Shown here one piece after another: positions 25,601 to 38,180 of a stretch of DNA of 64,000 nt. Each line of letters starts with the position of its first letter. Positions within the stretch are counted from its first letter, which is position 1. The notes beneath the pieces were generated by a model. The model ran no database searches and was not told the origin of the DNA. It was given only the letters and a program-made list of their open reading frames with translations. The stretch is from positions 210,881,494 to 210,945,493 of the forward strand of contig NC_059471.1 in assembly GCF_018139145.2 (NCBI RefSeq), given 5' to 3'. A program made the translations under genes and the position numbers. Origin of the DNA: Gymnogyps californianus (Eukaryota; Chordata; Aves; Accipitriformes; Cathartidae).

Positions 25601-28600
25601 ATGTATTTCAGTCCGCTCATTTGGTTACAACTATAAAGCCATAATGTTCATTTATCACTTCCTTCTAGAAGCTTTTTGTAACTGAATGAGCTATTCCTGT
25701 AATTCAATGACATGTGCATCACAAAGTCTTGAAAATTAGAACGGATAGGAAACTCTTGTTATTTCAAGTTGTTACCTATTTGTAAACTGTCTTGAGGCGT
25801 TTGAGTTGAAAGACTAACCATTGAATTCAACGTACTGCTGGGCTGTATCACAGAAAGATAAAAGTCGGTTTTACATGAAGTGGAAACTTAGACACACTAG
25901 TATGAAACTCCGTAAGCCCACAGCGAATATATGTTGGCTGGCGTTTTTTTGTGGGCTTTTTTTTTTTTAATACAGTCAAGGATCATATCGTAAAGCAATT
26001 TCTTTGTATCAGTGGCCTGTCACATCATGTAGGATCAATCTTTGCTTAAATAGAAAATACTTATTAAGGAAAGCTGCTGCAGACCTGAGCTTGCATTCTA
26101 ACTGTATTATCTCTGCTGGCCAATAACCATATGTTTTATCTGGTATTCTTCCCAGTGCACGAACATGCCTAGTGAGTAATACATGAAAAACAAATATAAC
26201 AAGGGTTGATACATTTGGCCAACTTGCAGAGTATAAGGATCTCATTATTTTTTTCCTACTTCCTGCCTTTGGTTTTTTATTTGAAACTTACCTTTTTAAT
26301 ACAGCATTTCCCCTTAACAGCCTGGGCAAGGTTCTTTCCCGTTTGGTCTGCATGTTAGTCTTTCTATGGGGAAGGCTACGTTGAATGATGAATTCGGGTT
26401 TTATTTTATTTATTTATTTTAGCAGTAGCTTTTTTATTTGAATCTTACAGGAAGTTACATTAGTTATTTTTTCTTAATTTTTTGTTGTTGTCCGTAAAAG
26501 GGAGGCTAAGGACCGCATTCTACAGGGGGAAAAAAAAAAAGAAAGATATCAGAAATGTACCACTTACTACTATCAATAAAACTTTAATTAACTAAGTGCT
26601 CTGTCTGGCCTCTTGCCCATGTAATAAATAAAATCAGAGAGACTCTCCTTAGTCATTATTACCTGTTATCAAAAATACTTACATTTCGATTTACATTTCC
26701 GTCCCACAGTGAAGCTGAAGAAAAATTGGCTAGCAAGTCTCTATATGCAAAGAAATCTTGGTTATTCAGGTTACACGGTTCCCTACATTTGTGTGTTTGC
26801 ACTGGTGTCCTAAAGAGTCGCCTTTATCAAGCCAATCCATATTTAAAATCACCTTTGTATATACAAAAAGTGTGGATCCCGAAGCAGGACTCCTGTTGAC
26901 TTTGCTTGTAAGGTCTGTCCAGGGTTGTCTTGATTTACTGCGATACGCAGGATGCCACTTGCAGAATTCCTTGGAGAGGAAAATTCCTGTTCAGCAAAGC
27001 CTGTGCCTTGCCTCCTCCTATACCATGAACCTGGTTCCTGTTGATGCAAGGTCTTTCCGCAAGTACTACTCAACCCAGTAAGTCAGGATTTAAACCGTCT
27101 GAGCGGGTATTGGGCAGCTGGGCTGCCAACACAGGTGGCGGCTTGTCTCACCTCCCTCAGGAGGAGTGAACCTCCCCTGGCCCAAACCTGTGTGAGGTTT
27201 TTGGTAATTCTCAGCTTTTTCTGCTGGAGACTGGTAACGGCCTGCCCACCTTTCCAGAAGGGATTGAACCGGTATCAGTGCTGCCTGCAAGTGGTTGTCC
27301 TTTGGGTGCAGTTACAGTGATGAGTAATGAGGAGGGAAGCAACAACTCCGACTGCCTTGCTTTACTTTTTGTTATCAGATCTCCCGTTTTTTATCTCTAA
27401 TCTTCAGGCTCAGCCAATGAGGTTTAACTGCAGCTCCTAACACTGAGCTGATTACGCACAGATCTGCGGCTGAAACGTTAAGCCGTCAGAAGGGAGACTT
27501 GCCATGCTGCCTGAGATGAAGCGGTGTCTTGTTAGATCCCCATCAGGCAAACAGCATGTTACTGTGTCCTTCCAGAGCCCAGCGGTCCCTGGGTGCCATG
27601 CTGTACCGCACGGGGGGAGAGCGCAGGGGCAGCATCTGCACTGTGCTTTAAGTACAGCCCTGACACCGGCTGTGAGCTGGGCCTCCTGTCAGCTGCAGGT
27701 TTGGCGTGACTCTCTCCCATCATCCTCCTGTGGGCTGATGCTGTGGGATTGTGGGGTCCTCTCTCCAAAGGGTCACCCACATCACCTGCTGCGGGAACTG
27801 GTGGGACTGTGCTTAGGTTGCCCTTGCGCAATGTGGGTGCTGGCAGCCAGGGATGAACTCCAGGCAGCATTACCCACTGCTGAGCCTGGCCCGAGCCTGC
27901 TCCTTGGTTGCCCATTTCCCATAAATTGCAGATGCTGTCAGAGAGTCTCCCGGCTCGGCTTTTTGCCGGCGCTGTTGTTGCAAGAAAGCATTTTTGGTAG
28001 CTGCTTTTTACCATCAAAATGATTATTTGCTATGAATCAGAGCTGACTTAAATGCAGGTGGAGGGTGACCCCCTAAGCCAGGGTGTCTCTGCCAGACCCC
28101 TAAAGCAGTTGAGGCTTACTGCATGTTAGCTGTCCTGAGCTGTCTTAGGGCTTCTGCATGTCCCAGAGGGAGGTTTGCCACAGCTGATTGCAGCCTCTCG
28201 TGACAGCCAGCAAAGTGGGGGGAAAGGAAACGTCATCCTGAAATCCCACTCCCTATAGATGGAGAGCCCTGGTGACCATGAAGTGGGATTCTCTGTTGAG
28301 AGCTGGGACTTCCCAGGGCTGCTCCTTGAGGCACAGGAAAATCCATCATCATCTTCCAGCTCGTTTTTTTTTTTTTCATTTCCTGGTTCACCACTCGAGT
28401 TAAATTTCCTTTTAAGTGCTGTTTACGTTTGTAGCTTTAAAAATGTGGGAAAGGCTCTCTCATGGCAGGCTGTAATATAGTGCTAGTAATTATTTCAGAG
28501 ATGGCCCATGCATTGCCTCTTGCCCTCTAATCTGTCATCAGCTCCCTCCTGTGTTTTGCGAAGTTTTTGCTTCGCTGCTGACTGTGGCACGACAAAAAGT

Positions 28601-31600
28601 GAGCTCATGTGGAGCTCAAATTACTGTTGAACCAGTTCGGATCTCTTTAATGGAAACCTTCCTTCTCCAAACCCTTTTGCACTCATTTTACTTAAGTCAT
28701 AAAACTTACTCTGTTTGAACTTTACGAAAACAAACCGAAACCCTCTTCTGTGTTAGTTACAAAACACTTTGGTTCCTTTCCCTGTTTTTGTTTCGTATTA
28801 TTTACTTGACTGCTGCTGGAGTAGCGTCTTGGGGTAAAAAGACACTGCTTCTTAGCCAAACAATTTAAATTTTTCATAAAGGGAGATGTATAACCAAACT
28901 CTTTGTGAAATGAGTTAAACATCCATTCCAGCTCAAGCTTTAAATAGGAAGCGTGGATCATTTCAAAAGCCAGGAAAATTTGGACATGATAGAGTATGGA
29001 TGCGATAATACTTTTCAGCAGCTGTGGAAATAAAGGAAAACGTCTGACTGGTTCTGGCAAAAGCTTGCATAAATTTATAACTTAGGGTGTATGCGTATGA
29101 TCTCATGAGACAGAGTGAATTTTTGCAACCGCATGTAACGCTGAGCAGTATGCGAGCATCAACCCGTATTTACAAAATCCTACGGTAAGTGTCTTTTCAA
29201 TTTTTTAACTTTTTTTCCTGAGGCAGAGATGTGCCAGGATCTATTGTAGACCTTGTTAAGTAAATTCCATCTCTCCTTTTGTATTCTTGTTTTGCTTTTT
29301 GGCTTTCTGTGCTGCTGGCTAATCTGTTAGTGATGCTTAAGTTTAAAGGGACCTCAGTTGCACAGTCATTCATGTGAAGAAAAAAAAGTAAGTTGTATAT
29401 GCTTCTGAGTTTTTTTTCTCTGAACTCCTTGTTACCCCTGTTTATTGAGATGGCGTGATATTGTCTAAGTTATTTTGGCAGGTTGTGAAAAGCTTTTTAA
29501 AATGGTCAGCCTTGCCTTTATGCAGGAAAAGCTTTGGTATCTTCTGCCTTCAGAATTTCAGTGAACCCACAATCATGTCAGAATCATTTGGGTATGGGTT
29601 CTCTCCAGTTGCTGTGTTTTGACTTTTACAAGGAACTGTACATGTTTAAAAAAATTTAATGAGAAATAATAAGATATTTTAGCCCTACAGACTCAGTTCT
29701 CTGTACGCATTCAGTAAATGACTCTTATTGAGATCAATGGTTTCCTGTGTTTTATTAGCACGGCAGTTGCAGCTGGTCCTGTAATCTCACATTTCTTTTT
29801 GTAACTATTTTATAAGGAGAAGGACCCAATTAAACCAGTTCAGGTTTCTCTGTTACGGTGCTGTTATCCTTGCTCTCATCGTAACATGCCTGTCTTGGCT
29901 GTCCGTCTGCCGTGCTTCGCAAGCCTCTGGCGTGTCCCCCTGGCACTTCTGCATTTGCGCCGAAAGCTCCTACAGTCACTTATGCAGCCATATCTTTTTG
30001 GCCATCTTTGCCTCCTTTTATTCTGATGTGTACACAAAAGCACGCAATCCGATGTTTGCTTTGTATTTTTTAGCCAACACAGGGCGAGATTACAAGGTGG
30101 TTCCACCTCTCTGTGCAGGACTGCTCTAGACACTGAAGCCTCCCAAGCTGGAGCTGCCTGCCCCTCGCATCCCCTGTGCAATTACCGACTCCTCTGCCAG
30201 CCCTGCAGAGCAGGGCTGATGTAGGGAGGTGGGAAAAGAGAGGGGAGGGGGGAAGCGGGTGGCAGCTGCTGCAGGGCGATTAGGACAGCTTCTGCTATCT
30301 GATCTAGTGAGCCAGGTGGTTGCTGTTGTTGCCAGTAAAAGTGAGGATAGAAGGTAGGCAGGAAAGAGGGGCCATCCTATACCTGCAGCAGCCATTGCCC
30401 AAATGCAGGTAGCTGGGCTGTAGCAGGAAGAAAAGGAAGACTTTAGCTCTTGGGGCAGCGTGCCTCTCGAACAATCATTTTCTGCTGCTCCAAGGAAGAA
30501 TAACGGAGGTGAGCAGAGCGTAAAGACTTTCTGCTGGACATAAATCTGACATGAATCTAACCCTGCTCTGGGTGCCTGGTGTGTGGTGAAGCAGCCCTGC
30601 TGTGGTCTTCACTGCTCTGCTATTTAACTGGTAGCTCAATGAGGTATGGAAGCATCCACTACGTTTGTGCCTTTGTCTTATTGTACAAGCATGCTGCCAG
30701 TGTTGCGATACAGGAGTGAGTCTTGTCCAAGGTGAGGTAGAGGAGTGTGCTTTAGGTTCTCTGTTGGGGATGTAAGACTTAAACACTAACTGTAAATTCT
30801 AGATTAGCAAAGACCTGTTTGAGGATGGAATGCCCCAGGATTTCGGTTTGTCCACTTTGAGATCTTCTTCGAGTATTTTCTTGAATGTGTATATGGTAGG
30901 TCTTTAGGATTATGTAGATCGAAACATTAATTTAAACTGGATTAGAAATACATAAAAGTAATGGGGAAAAAAATCCTATTTGCAAGCAAGTTTAAAATAA
31001 ATGTGTAGTTTAGCCATAATGAAATATTCACTCTAACTTAACCTCCCCTGCCTCCCTGGTTTAAGCACCTTAAGGCTTCCCCCCCTGCCCTGAACACTTG
31101 TGACCTGTTGAAATTTACTGGTTAAGAGGTTGGAACCAGTTTTTTTGAGAAACAAGCAAAATTTGACAGTAGTTTTTCTGTCAGAGATATTTTCTTGATT
31201 TTTTTTTTAAATTTATTTCATTCAATGAATTCAGTAACTAGTTATTTCAATTCAATAAGTAGTTATTCCAAAGATGAGAAAGTGCTGAAGAGTCAGAAAT
31301 ATGATTGAGATAGAAAAGGAGAACTCTACTAGTTCTAAAATCTGGAATCAGGATCAAAAATAATCGAATTGCTAACTTTAGATAATAATTTGTTTTAGAA
31401 ATTTGATCTATAAACAAAATGTCTGTTCCACTTTGTGCCCAGCTTGCTTCAGGTGATTTTATCTAAGTAAATAAAATCAGTTTCACTTTGATGGTTTTGT
31501 GAACTTACTCTGCCTTCACTTACGTCTCTTAATGCGACCTTGATAGGAATAACAGCCGAAAATGTGTTCACTTAGAACATTAGAACTGAGTTATTTTCCA

Positions 31601-34600
31601 TGTGTAATAAAGAACTTGAATAAGTGTGTGTTATATGCAGCCAATTAGTGGTGTAATTTATCTGCCTCTTCAGCAAACAAAAGGCTCATGTTACAGCAAC
31701 CCTTCTGCACAGAATAACTGAAACGTAGAAAGTGCTACAATTATTTAACAATCAAGATTTCTGCTTAAATAATTTTCATTTTTAGCATCTGTTCATTTCT
31801 AGAATACAAATCAACACCAGTGTTTTCTCCTCTGATGTCTCTTGTTGAATCCTTTTTAGCTGAAGTGAAAAATGGAGGCATGGGATTATTTTGAACCTGC
31901 GTGTACTTTGTTCTTGATGTAAAACATTGAAACCCACAGACTGCAAGCTTTGAATATGCAGAAGTTGCCCCTGGCTGGGCAAGAAGATACTTAGATGTGC
32001 AGATCACGAAGAACCTTTGTGGCCTTTCAAGGAAGGACTACCTTGGTTAAAAACAAGTTTAAAAATTGAAGCTTGCTATGATTTCTTTCTTGAATCTAAT
32101 AGATGCCTGGGTAAAGGGAATTAGTCATAAGAAGGAAGTCTTAAAACTGGTTTGAATTAGATTTCAAAGGTGAGGGTTATGTTGGTCATTTAAAACCTTG
32201 GATTTCTCACCGCCACCAGAGTCAGTTATCTGGCAATCTGACATGAGGTTCTGGCAAGATACAGTCTGGTCTGTAAAGGGCCTTATTCAAGTTAAAACAG
32301 ATGTGGTTTGGGCTCATATTTAGCATCTGTGGCTGGTGACGGAGTAGTACACGAGAGGAGATGACTTGTTCTCACCAGCATGGGATTGCTTGTAGATTCA
32401 GCTGATATGGACCCATTATTTATGCATGTTTTGGCTAGTCCTTCAACACTGAGTTGGAGAATGTAGGTCAGCTGCACCAGTGAGGCTCTGGTTTCTGAAA
32501 GGAGATTGCCGATCCTATCCCAGTGCCTCTTTCCAGTACCCTTTGGGCTTTTGGAGTGCCATTTGGAAGGCTTCATTAACAGTCTGCTTCCTGGCTCCCT
32601 TTGGCACAGACGACTATTAGTCATATGATACTCATTTGCCCAAGGGCAGCCATTGCAAAAGTTAGCATAAAGGATGGCACCTCTAAGGGCAGCAGAAGGG
32701 ACATTTCCTTGAGTCTGTGCTTCCCCGTGTCATCTCCAGCCAGCGTCCTGCAGCACACGCACAGATGCGCACAAGACGCGTGGGCAGGAAAGGGACCTAC
32801 TTCTGCACAGTCTCCTCTTTCAGTCACTATGACCCTCTCACATGCCTTTTTGGCTCGCTGGAGGAAAACACATGCTTCTTTGCCTGTTTGCTCAGTAAAT
32901 AAAGGAAATGGGTATCAAGTATGTTACATCCTTCCAAAGCTGTAACAATTCCCCCCACCCCCATCTTTGCTATTAATCTGAATATTTGATATCGACAAAA
33001 TGACGGTAGATTAAACAGCATTTTCAATTCCAACTGGATGTGATTGCTGTAATTGTTGCCAGGCAGTATCTGAAGACATTTCTATCTAAATACAAAACCT
33101 AACCGATGGGAGAGGGAAGAGACTGCTATTGAGATTACAAAATAAAATATCGACAAACGACATTATCGTGGAGACTGGGTAAGGAGGAGAGCAATTTATG
33201 CAAAAGGAATAGAGAGAGTCCTTTGCCTATATAATTATGGATTAAAATTTGTAGTTTAAACAATGGGATTTAATCTGTTAGATGAATTAGGGTTTCATAG
33301 TTAAAGTATGTGGAATAGACTGAATTGGGCATAAATATTCAAAACATAGATATTGCAAGCATTTAAATCAGAAGCAGAAAGAGGAAGGGAGAGAAGTAGG
33401 AAGCAATTGGTCTCTTTCTGTAAGGCTCTGAGACTAGGACTTGCGTATCCAACTGAGGTTTTGTTTTGTTGGTGTTTTTTTTTCAGTCGTGGACTATTGA
33501 TTATTGATTTTCTTTTAAGGAAGAAAAAAACCTATGCAAGATATGCATGTTTTTCTGGGAATAACAGAAAACAGCAACATATTATTTCTGTACATAGTTT
33601 AGGTTATCATCCTGCTTCCCATGTCTCATGTGTGGAAAAGTGCTATTGTAAATGCAAACAGAAGTTGAAAAAATAAGCAGAAACTTCTGATCAAAATCTG
33701 ATGTATATTTAATACAGTTGATCACAGCGGTCAAGTTGAAAATTAAATATAACAGTATAAAGTGTTTCAAAGCCATGTGTCTTAGGGTAACTGCAGTGAA
33801 TCCCTGTGATTTGTCTGGCATTTTAGGTGATCAAATAAACGAGAGATATGTTTACTATATTAGAGCTGTACGCAAAATAGAAAACTGTAGACTGAAAAAA
33901 ACCAATAAAAAAATAAAATACTACTTTAAGGCATGGGAGAAGAGGCCTTATTGTGTACTAGAACCTCAAAGACACAGAGGGCTGCTGTGAGGATACCAGT
34001 GCAGCTCAGTTGGCCACCCTGCTGTTGAATAGTCCTTGTATAAACTTCATAGTGACTGGATAAAAAAGCAAATAGAGGGTGGGAGAGGGTACATTGCACA
34101 TTTATGCAAAAAGCATCATCTTTTAACTGTCAAAGTTTTAATGTGCTATTTTCAGTATTATGTCGTGTCAGTACTATAAGCACCTGATAGTTTCTTTAAG
34201 AGACCTGTGTTCATCCCGTCTAGCAATACCCATCCAACTGAACTGTCTCTACCTTCCTTTATAGTCGTCGAGAAAGATGTTTTTAGAGCGAAGCTGAGCC
34301 AGAGTTGCACCTCCAGAGGGTGATAGCTCTTCAGCAACTGCAGTGAACTGGGGTGACTGGTCTAGACCAGGTGGGAAGAATTCATGCGTATACCATCTGC
34401 TGTTCAGTGAAGTTCCCAGAATGGCTTTGGATAAAGCTCTCAATTGCCCTTTGAGAACACAGAATGCATTTTTTTTTTTCCCCCTTCTTTTGAAGCCCTT
34501 TGAAAAGTGGCTAGTAATACACATGCCTTCTCCTCTGAGAAGTCAAGGATCACTGACAGACAAACTAACCAGGTTTACCAAATGAAAACATATTTTAATT

Positions 34601-35547
34601 TGCTTTGCAATTTACAACAGAATACTTCAGCATCTGCAGCACTCACCTTCTATTAAATTGTTTCAACATCAAAGGGCTTTCACTGAGGATAAGTTTTCTT
34701 TTGTTTTACATGGTCCATGCTTCATTTTGGTTCTTGAATTCTGCATATGGCTGTCTCCTATGATATTTTTGTAAAGGACTTGTGCATATTCCTGCTGTTT
34801 CTCATGTTAAGTCCTTCTGTGCAGGCTTTGGATGGGGGAATGAAACCATTTAATGCCTTGGTAAAGGTGGTTTGTTTTTTTTTTTCGTCCTTAAGAATAA
34901 ATCAGTCTTTATTTTAGAAAACATTTGCACAGTGATGGCACCTATTAAGCATAAAATGCTTCTATGATATCCATTGGAAAGAATATCCATGAATAAAAAA
35001 TGAACTACTTGAATCGATACTATTACTTTTCATTCTCTGCTTTCTTATTCTTGCCTGTTGCTTTTATTCTCTTTATTAGCTTTCCATGATGGTGGAGTTT
35101 TCCTTTCAAAAAAGGCAACATGGCCCTGTTATTCTCCGTTGCTTTATTTCATCTGCAGTGCACACAGTAATGTGATAGGGAAGTTGGGAGTTATAATTTC
35201 AGAACTGCGCATGAAGATAGTTTGTCTTTAAAACATCCTTGTTTTGTTTTGCTTTTTTCCCCTTGCTACTGCTTGGGTCTTTTGCCGTATCAGCTCTTTC
35301 CTTTTACCTCTTTTTAATATTTTGTTTTATGGTATGTTGTATATAGTCTGTGAACACAAAGTAAATTGATGACCTCTGAACTAGAGGCTATTACAGCATA
35401 TTCCTGATTAGATGAGGTCTCCTGGCTCTCACTTATATAAATCTTAAATAATCCAGAACACTTTAGGTGTAAGTATAGTTTTAATAATAAAATTTACCCT
35501 CTGTTAAATTCCTAGAGATCTTTGTCTTTGTAACGGCAGTCCTCAAC
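22601..35547. other. Long intronic stretch, nothing firm
   Basis: No supported gene, RNA gene or recognisable transposon. It holds one weak exon candidate (24449-24498), several T-rich and A-rich runs and a moderately GC-rich patch around 27.5-28.2 kb. That patch contains overlapping open frames on both strands (27504-28022 on +, 27559-28017 on -), a sign of composition and not of coding. Confidence 0.5.
24449..24498 (+). other. Weak candidate exon C (50 bp)
   Basis: Both splice signals are good. The acceptor follows a long T-rich tract and ends TGCCACAG; the donor is GGCAG|GTAAGT, a full consensus. All three frames are open in the 50 bp; one reads ARRMLQDTYFQRECRQ. The peptide is not recognised. 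It might be a second 5' UTR exon, a cassette exon, or a pseudo-exon. Of the five candidates it has the best pair of splice sites. Confidence 0.25.
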
Positions 35548-35597
35548 AGGGTTATTAACTTAGGGTTATTAACTTTCAGAGGGTTATTAACTTTCAG
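35548..35597 (+). repeat. Three-copy 18-bp minisatellite
   Basis: Units begin at 35548 (14 bp, AGGGTTATTAACTT), 35562 and 35580 (both 18 bp, AGGGTTATTAACTTTCAG). The two full copies are identical, so the duplication is recent. Each copy starts AGGGTTA, a telomere-like heptamer, but the unit is not a telomere repeat. Confidence 0.85.
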
Positions 35598-36867
35598 ATG
35601 TTCACTAAGTCCAAGTCTTGTTCACTTCTCTTCAGTATTCTTTTACTGATTTAATGAAATAGCATTGTTATATCTTTGTCACATCTGGACTTGTCTCTTA
35701 TGTGCAGAAGGTGGTGGTGTACTGTCTTAATTTCAAAATTTCCAAATTTTATGTGAAGTACAGTGGCCAGTGTTCATTGAAGCTGATAAACCTTCCCCAG
35801 AGGAAGGCTAGTTTGATAAGAACAAAGGAACGAGGATGATAAGAGTCACTGGTTTGGGGAAATGAGTAGGTGTTAATGCTAGGCAAAGAACAACTAAGCA
35901 TATAATGGACAGGTGGTGAGAGTAACCCTCCAGCACTGACTTCTGTTCACACCAATTTTGTTCCCTTATTCTTTTCGTGATCACAAAACTAGATTCTAAT
36001 TTAGTGCAGATTTTTATCTTCCCATTGTTAGCATGGAGATGGTCACAGCTGGTGGTAGTAATGAGCCCATGTACTGTAGAAAGTCAGAGGAGGCTGCAGT
36101 TCATTGCCTCTGTGCCCAGCTCCATTTAATGAAGCTTTCTGAGAGCATGCAGCAGTCATGTGTGCGTTTTATGATGATGACAGAGCCTGTTAGGTTGTAA
36201 ATGCATTTTCTTTCCAGAAGCATGGCAGGGTTTTCATGCAGCTTGGTGCTGTGTTTAAGGTTACATCACCATTTCCATTATAAAACCCTTTTTTCCAGGA
36301 ATGGTGCTGTGCGGCAGCCCTGTTACAAAGTACTTAGCGGAAAAAGGTTTTGTCGAGATTTAGAAAGGAAAAATTTTCAGCCTCTTCTAATGTTATGTTC
36401 ACTAAAAATATTGGAAGGGAAGAAAGCCTTCATGTGTGTGATTAAAATGGGCTTTGATGGAGTTTAAGGTGCTTGGAATAAGAGGCATGTCCTTCTCACT
36501 GTGGGAACGTGGGGAAGATTAAAGGTGGAGCGGGGTGGCACTTTTCAGTAGGTAAGGACTGTAAAGTTACTGGCATTGACCTAGAGTAGTAAACACAAAT
36601 GTTAGCAAGGCTCCTGCAGCGAGTAGGGGGTGTGAGCGACTGTAATGTCGTTCTGCTAGAGTTAATTGCCCCAATGCAGCGGGAGCTGTGCCAACTGCAG
36701 GCTCTGGCTGCAGAGCTGTTTCCCTGTGTTGTCATTTCTATTAAATGTGATTGCCGATGAAGAGCTCTGGCTCACTCTGGCTTGGTGCTGGAGTGGTGTC
36801 TTCTGTTTTGTTGGTAATTGTCTCTAGCTTGGAAGGGAAGCTCTTGGTCGCTACTGGTGGCATATTT

Positions 36868-36925
36868 GTGACTTGTAGTAGACTTTTCTGTGACCTTGGA
36901 CCACGTGCTTCACAAAAATGTAAGA
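36868..36925 (-). repeat. Weak MIR-like fragment
   Basis: GTGACTTGTAGTAGA then CTGTGACCTTGGACCACGTG and CTTCAC resemble the reversed MIR phrase 'CTGTGTGACCTTGGGCAAGTCACTT'. It is short and diverged. Confidence 0.3.
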
Positions 36926-37806
36926 GGAAATTAATGGAACAGCTGACCTTACTTTTTAAGGGTCAGACTTTCATTTTTACTTTCTTGACTAAAGTTTCAT
37001 GAATTCTAAGTTAATCCAAGTTGGAGTGACTTTTTGACTAGGGTGAAGCATTATCTTGCCTTTATTTTTCGTTCCCCATTTTAAAAAGTTTCCTTTCCTT
37101 GATCTGTGAAACTCTAATTCTAGATGGTGCATGAGATAGTTGTTCCTTGCTCATATACTCGGATCTAAACTCATAATAGTTGGAGGCAGTTTGTGGTATT
37201 CGCTTAGTAGAAAAGGAAGCCTTGAGTTAATCAACTCTGTTATAATTAGTAAATGAAATCTTAATGGTTATATCGACAGACTTCTGCTGCTGCCCTTTGT
37301 GGACTGTTGTAGCAATTCAGCAGCGTGCAGTAATACTCACTTCCAAACTGAAAGTCTATTAAAGAAGTGCTGTTTCCATGACTTCAGCTCTAAATAGTCT
37401 GTATTAATTTCTAATTTCCTATTTTTAATGTAAATTAAATGAATAGTTGACTTAGAGCTAATAAAGCAAACGGTATGTCAGATTTTTAGAGTGAGAGGGG
37501 ATCTTCTGGCATTAATGCTAAACAGGCTCATGTCTTATTCAGCCTACAACTTTAGTCTGCCAATCAGACTTTGTTTTTTCACATATTTTCTTAATAGTTT
37601 GCACATTTGGGGATTGCTTTTTACAAGAATCACTGTAAAAAAATCAAATAGAGGTGATTCATCAAGATCTGTTCTGATTATTAACAAAGGCTGTATATAT
37701 GTGTGAGTATATATATGTACATATGTATCTGTATGTTTATGTGTATGTTTTAAAACAGCAGGCTTCAGGCTTTAACGACATGCAGAATGTAATCACGTTG
37801 TTTTTT

Positions 37807-37843
37807 CTTGGCCACAAATGTGGCCAAAATGGACTTGGCCAAG
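37807..37843. repeat. Inverted-repeat cluster, left part
   Basis: TTGGCCACA (37808-37816), two A residues, then TGTGGCCAA (37819-37827) form an exact 9-bp stem. After a 6-base gap, CTTGGCCAAG (37834-37843) is a 10-bp perfect palindrome that reuses the same TTGGCCA word. AAATGGACT occurs twice, at 37827-37835 and 37844-37852. This directly abuts the 24-bp hairpin at 37851-37902. Confidence 0.85.
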
Positions 37844-37850
37844 AAATGGA

Positions 37851-37902
37851 CTATTTATTCTCCTTTTAAGTCCACACATGGACTTAAAAGGAGAATAAAT
37901 AG
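37851..37902. repeat. Perfect 24-bp hairpin with 4-nt loop
   Basis: The left arm 37851-37874 begins CTATTTATTCTCC and ends AAGTCCA. The loop is CACA (37875-37878). The right arm 37879-37902 begins TGGACTTAAAAGG and ends ATAAATAG. All 24 pairs match and pairing stops outside the arms. The arms are mixed-sequence, not simple repeat. I recognise no transposon, known microRNA or terminator in it. A local template switch during replication would create exactly this. As RNA, the loop is very short and the stem marginal in length for ordinary microRNA processing. Confidence 0.9.
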
Positions 37903-38093
37903 ATGGAAGCAAGAGCGACACTTGGGATTATGGGGAAGTCTAATATTCTCCACCAGAGTTAGGGTCGTCTTTTTTTGCAATGATGGAAAATTCAAGAGTC
38001 TTCCGTTAAAGTTTAAATAGGCAGGATTTGAAATTACTGCGCATCTAGAAGTGTAGTAGATGATCAGATGCAGAAGGGCGAATCTTACAGGGC

Positions 38094-38180
38094 TGAACTG
38101 GGACTTGGATGATCCACCTTTAGTTTCCAGTTCTACCTAAGTTCTCATATAGCTTTGGGCAATAGCTTAATTTCTGGGGT
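38094..38180 (-). repeat. MIR/CORE-SINE-like fragment
   Basis: ACTGGGACTTGGATGATCCA, TTTCCAGTTCTACC, then AGCTTTGGGCAATAGCTTAA and TTTCTGGGG follow the reversed consensus (GGACTTGGGAGA, TTCAATTCCCTGCTCTGCC, GACCTTGGGCAAGTCACTTA, ATCTCTCTGGG). The element reads on the minus strand. Confidence 0.55.

Noticed and set aside
27504..28022. 172-codon + strand frame overlapping a 152-codon minus-strand frame
   Set aside because: Both strands are open because the patch is GC-rich and stop-poor. The proteins are low-information and unrecognised.
37851..37902. Canonical microRNA precursor or bacterial-type terminator
   Set aside because: A 4-nt loop and fully perfect 24-bp stem are not typical of animal precursors, and bacterial terminators do not apply to this vertebrate DNA.
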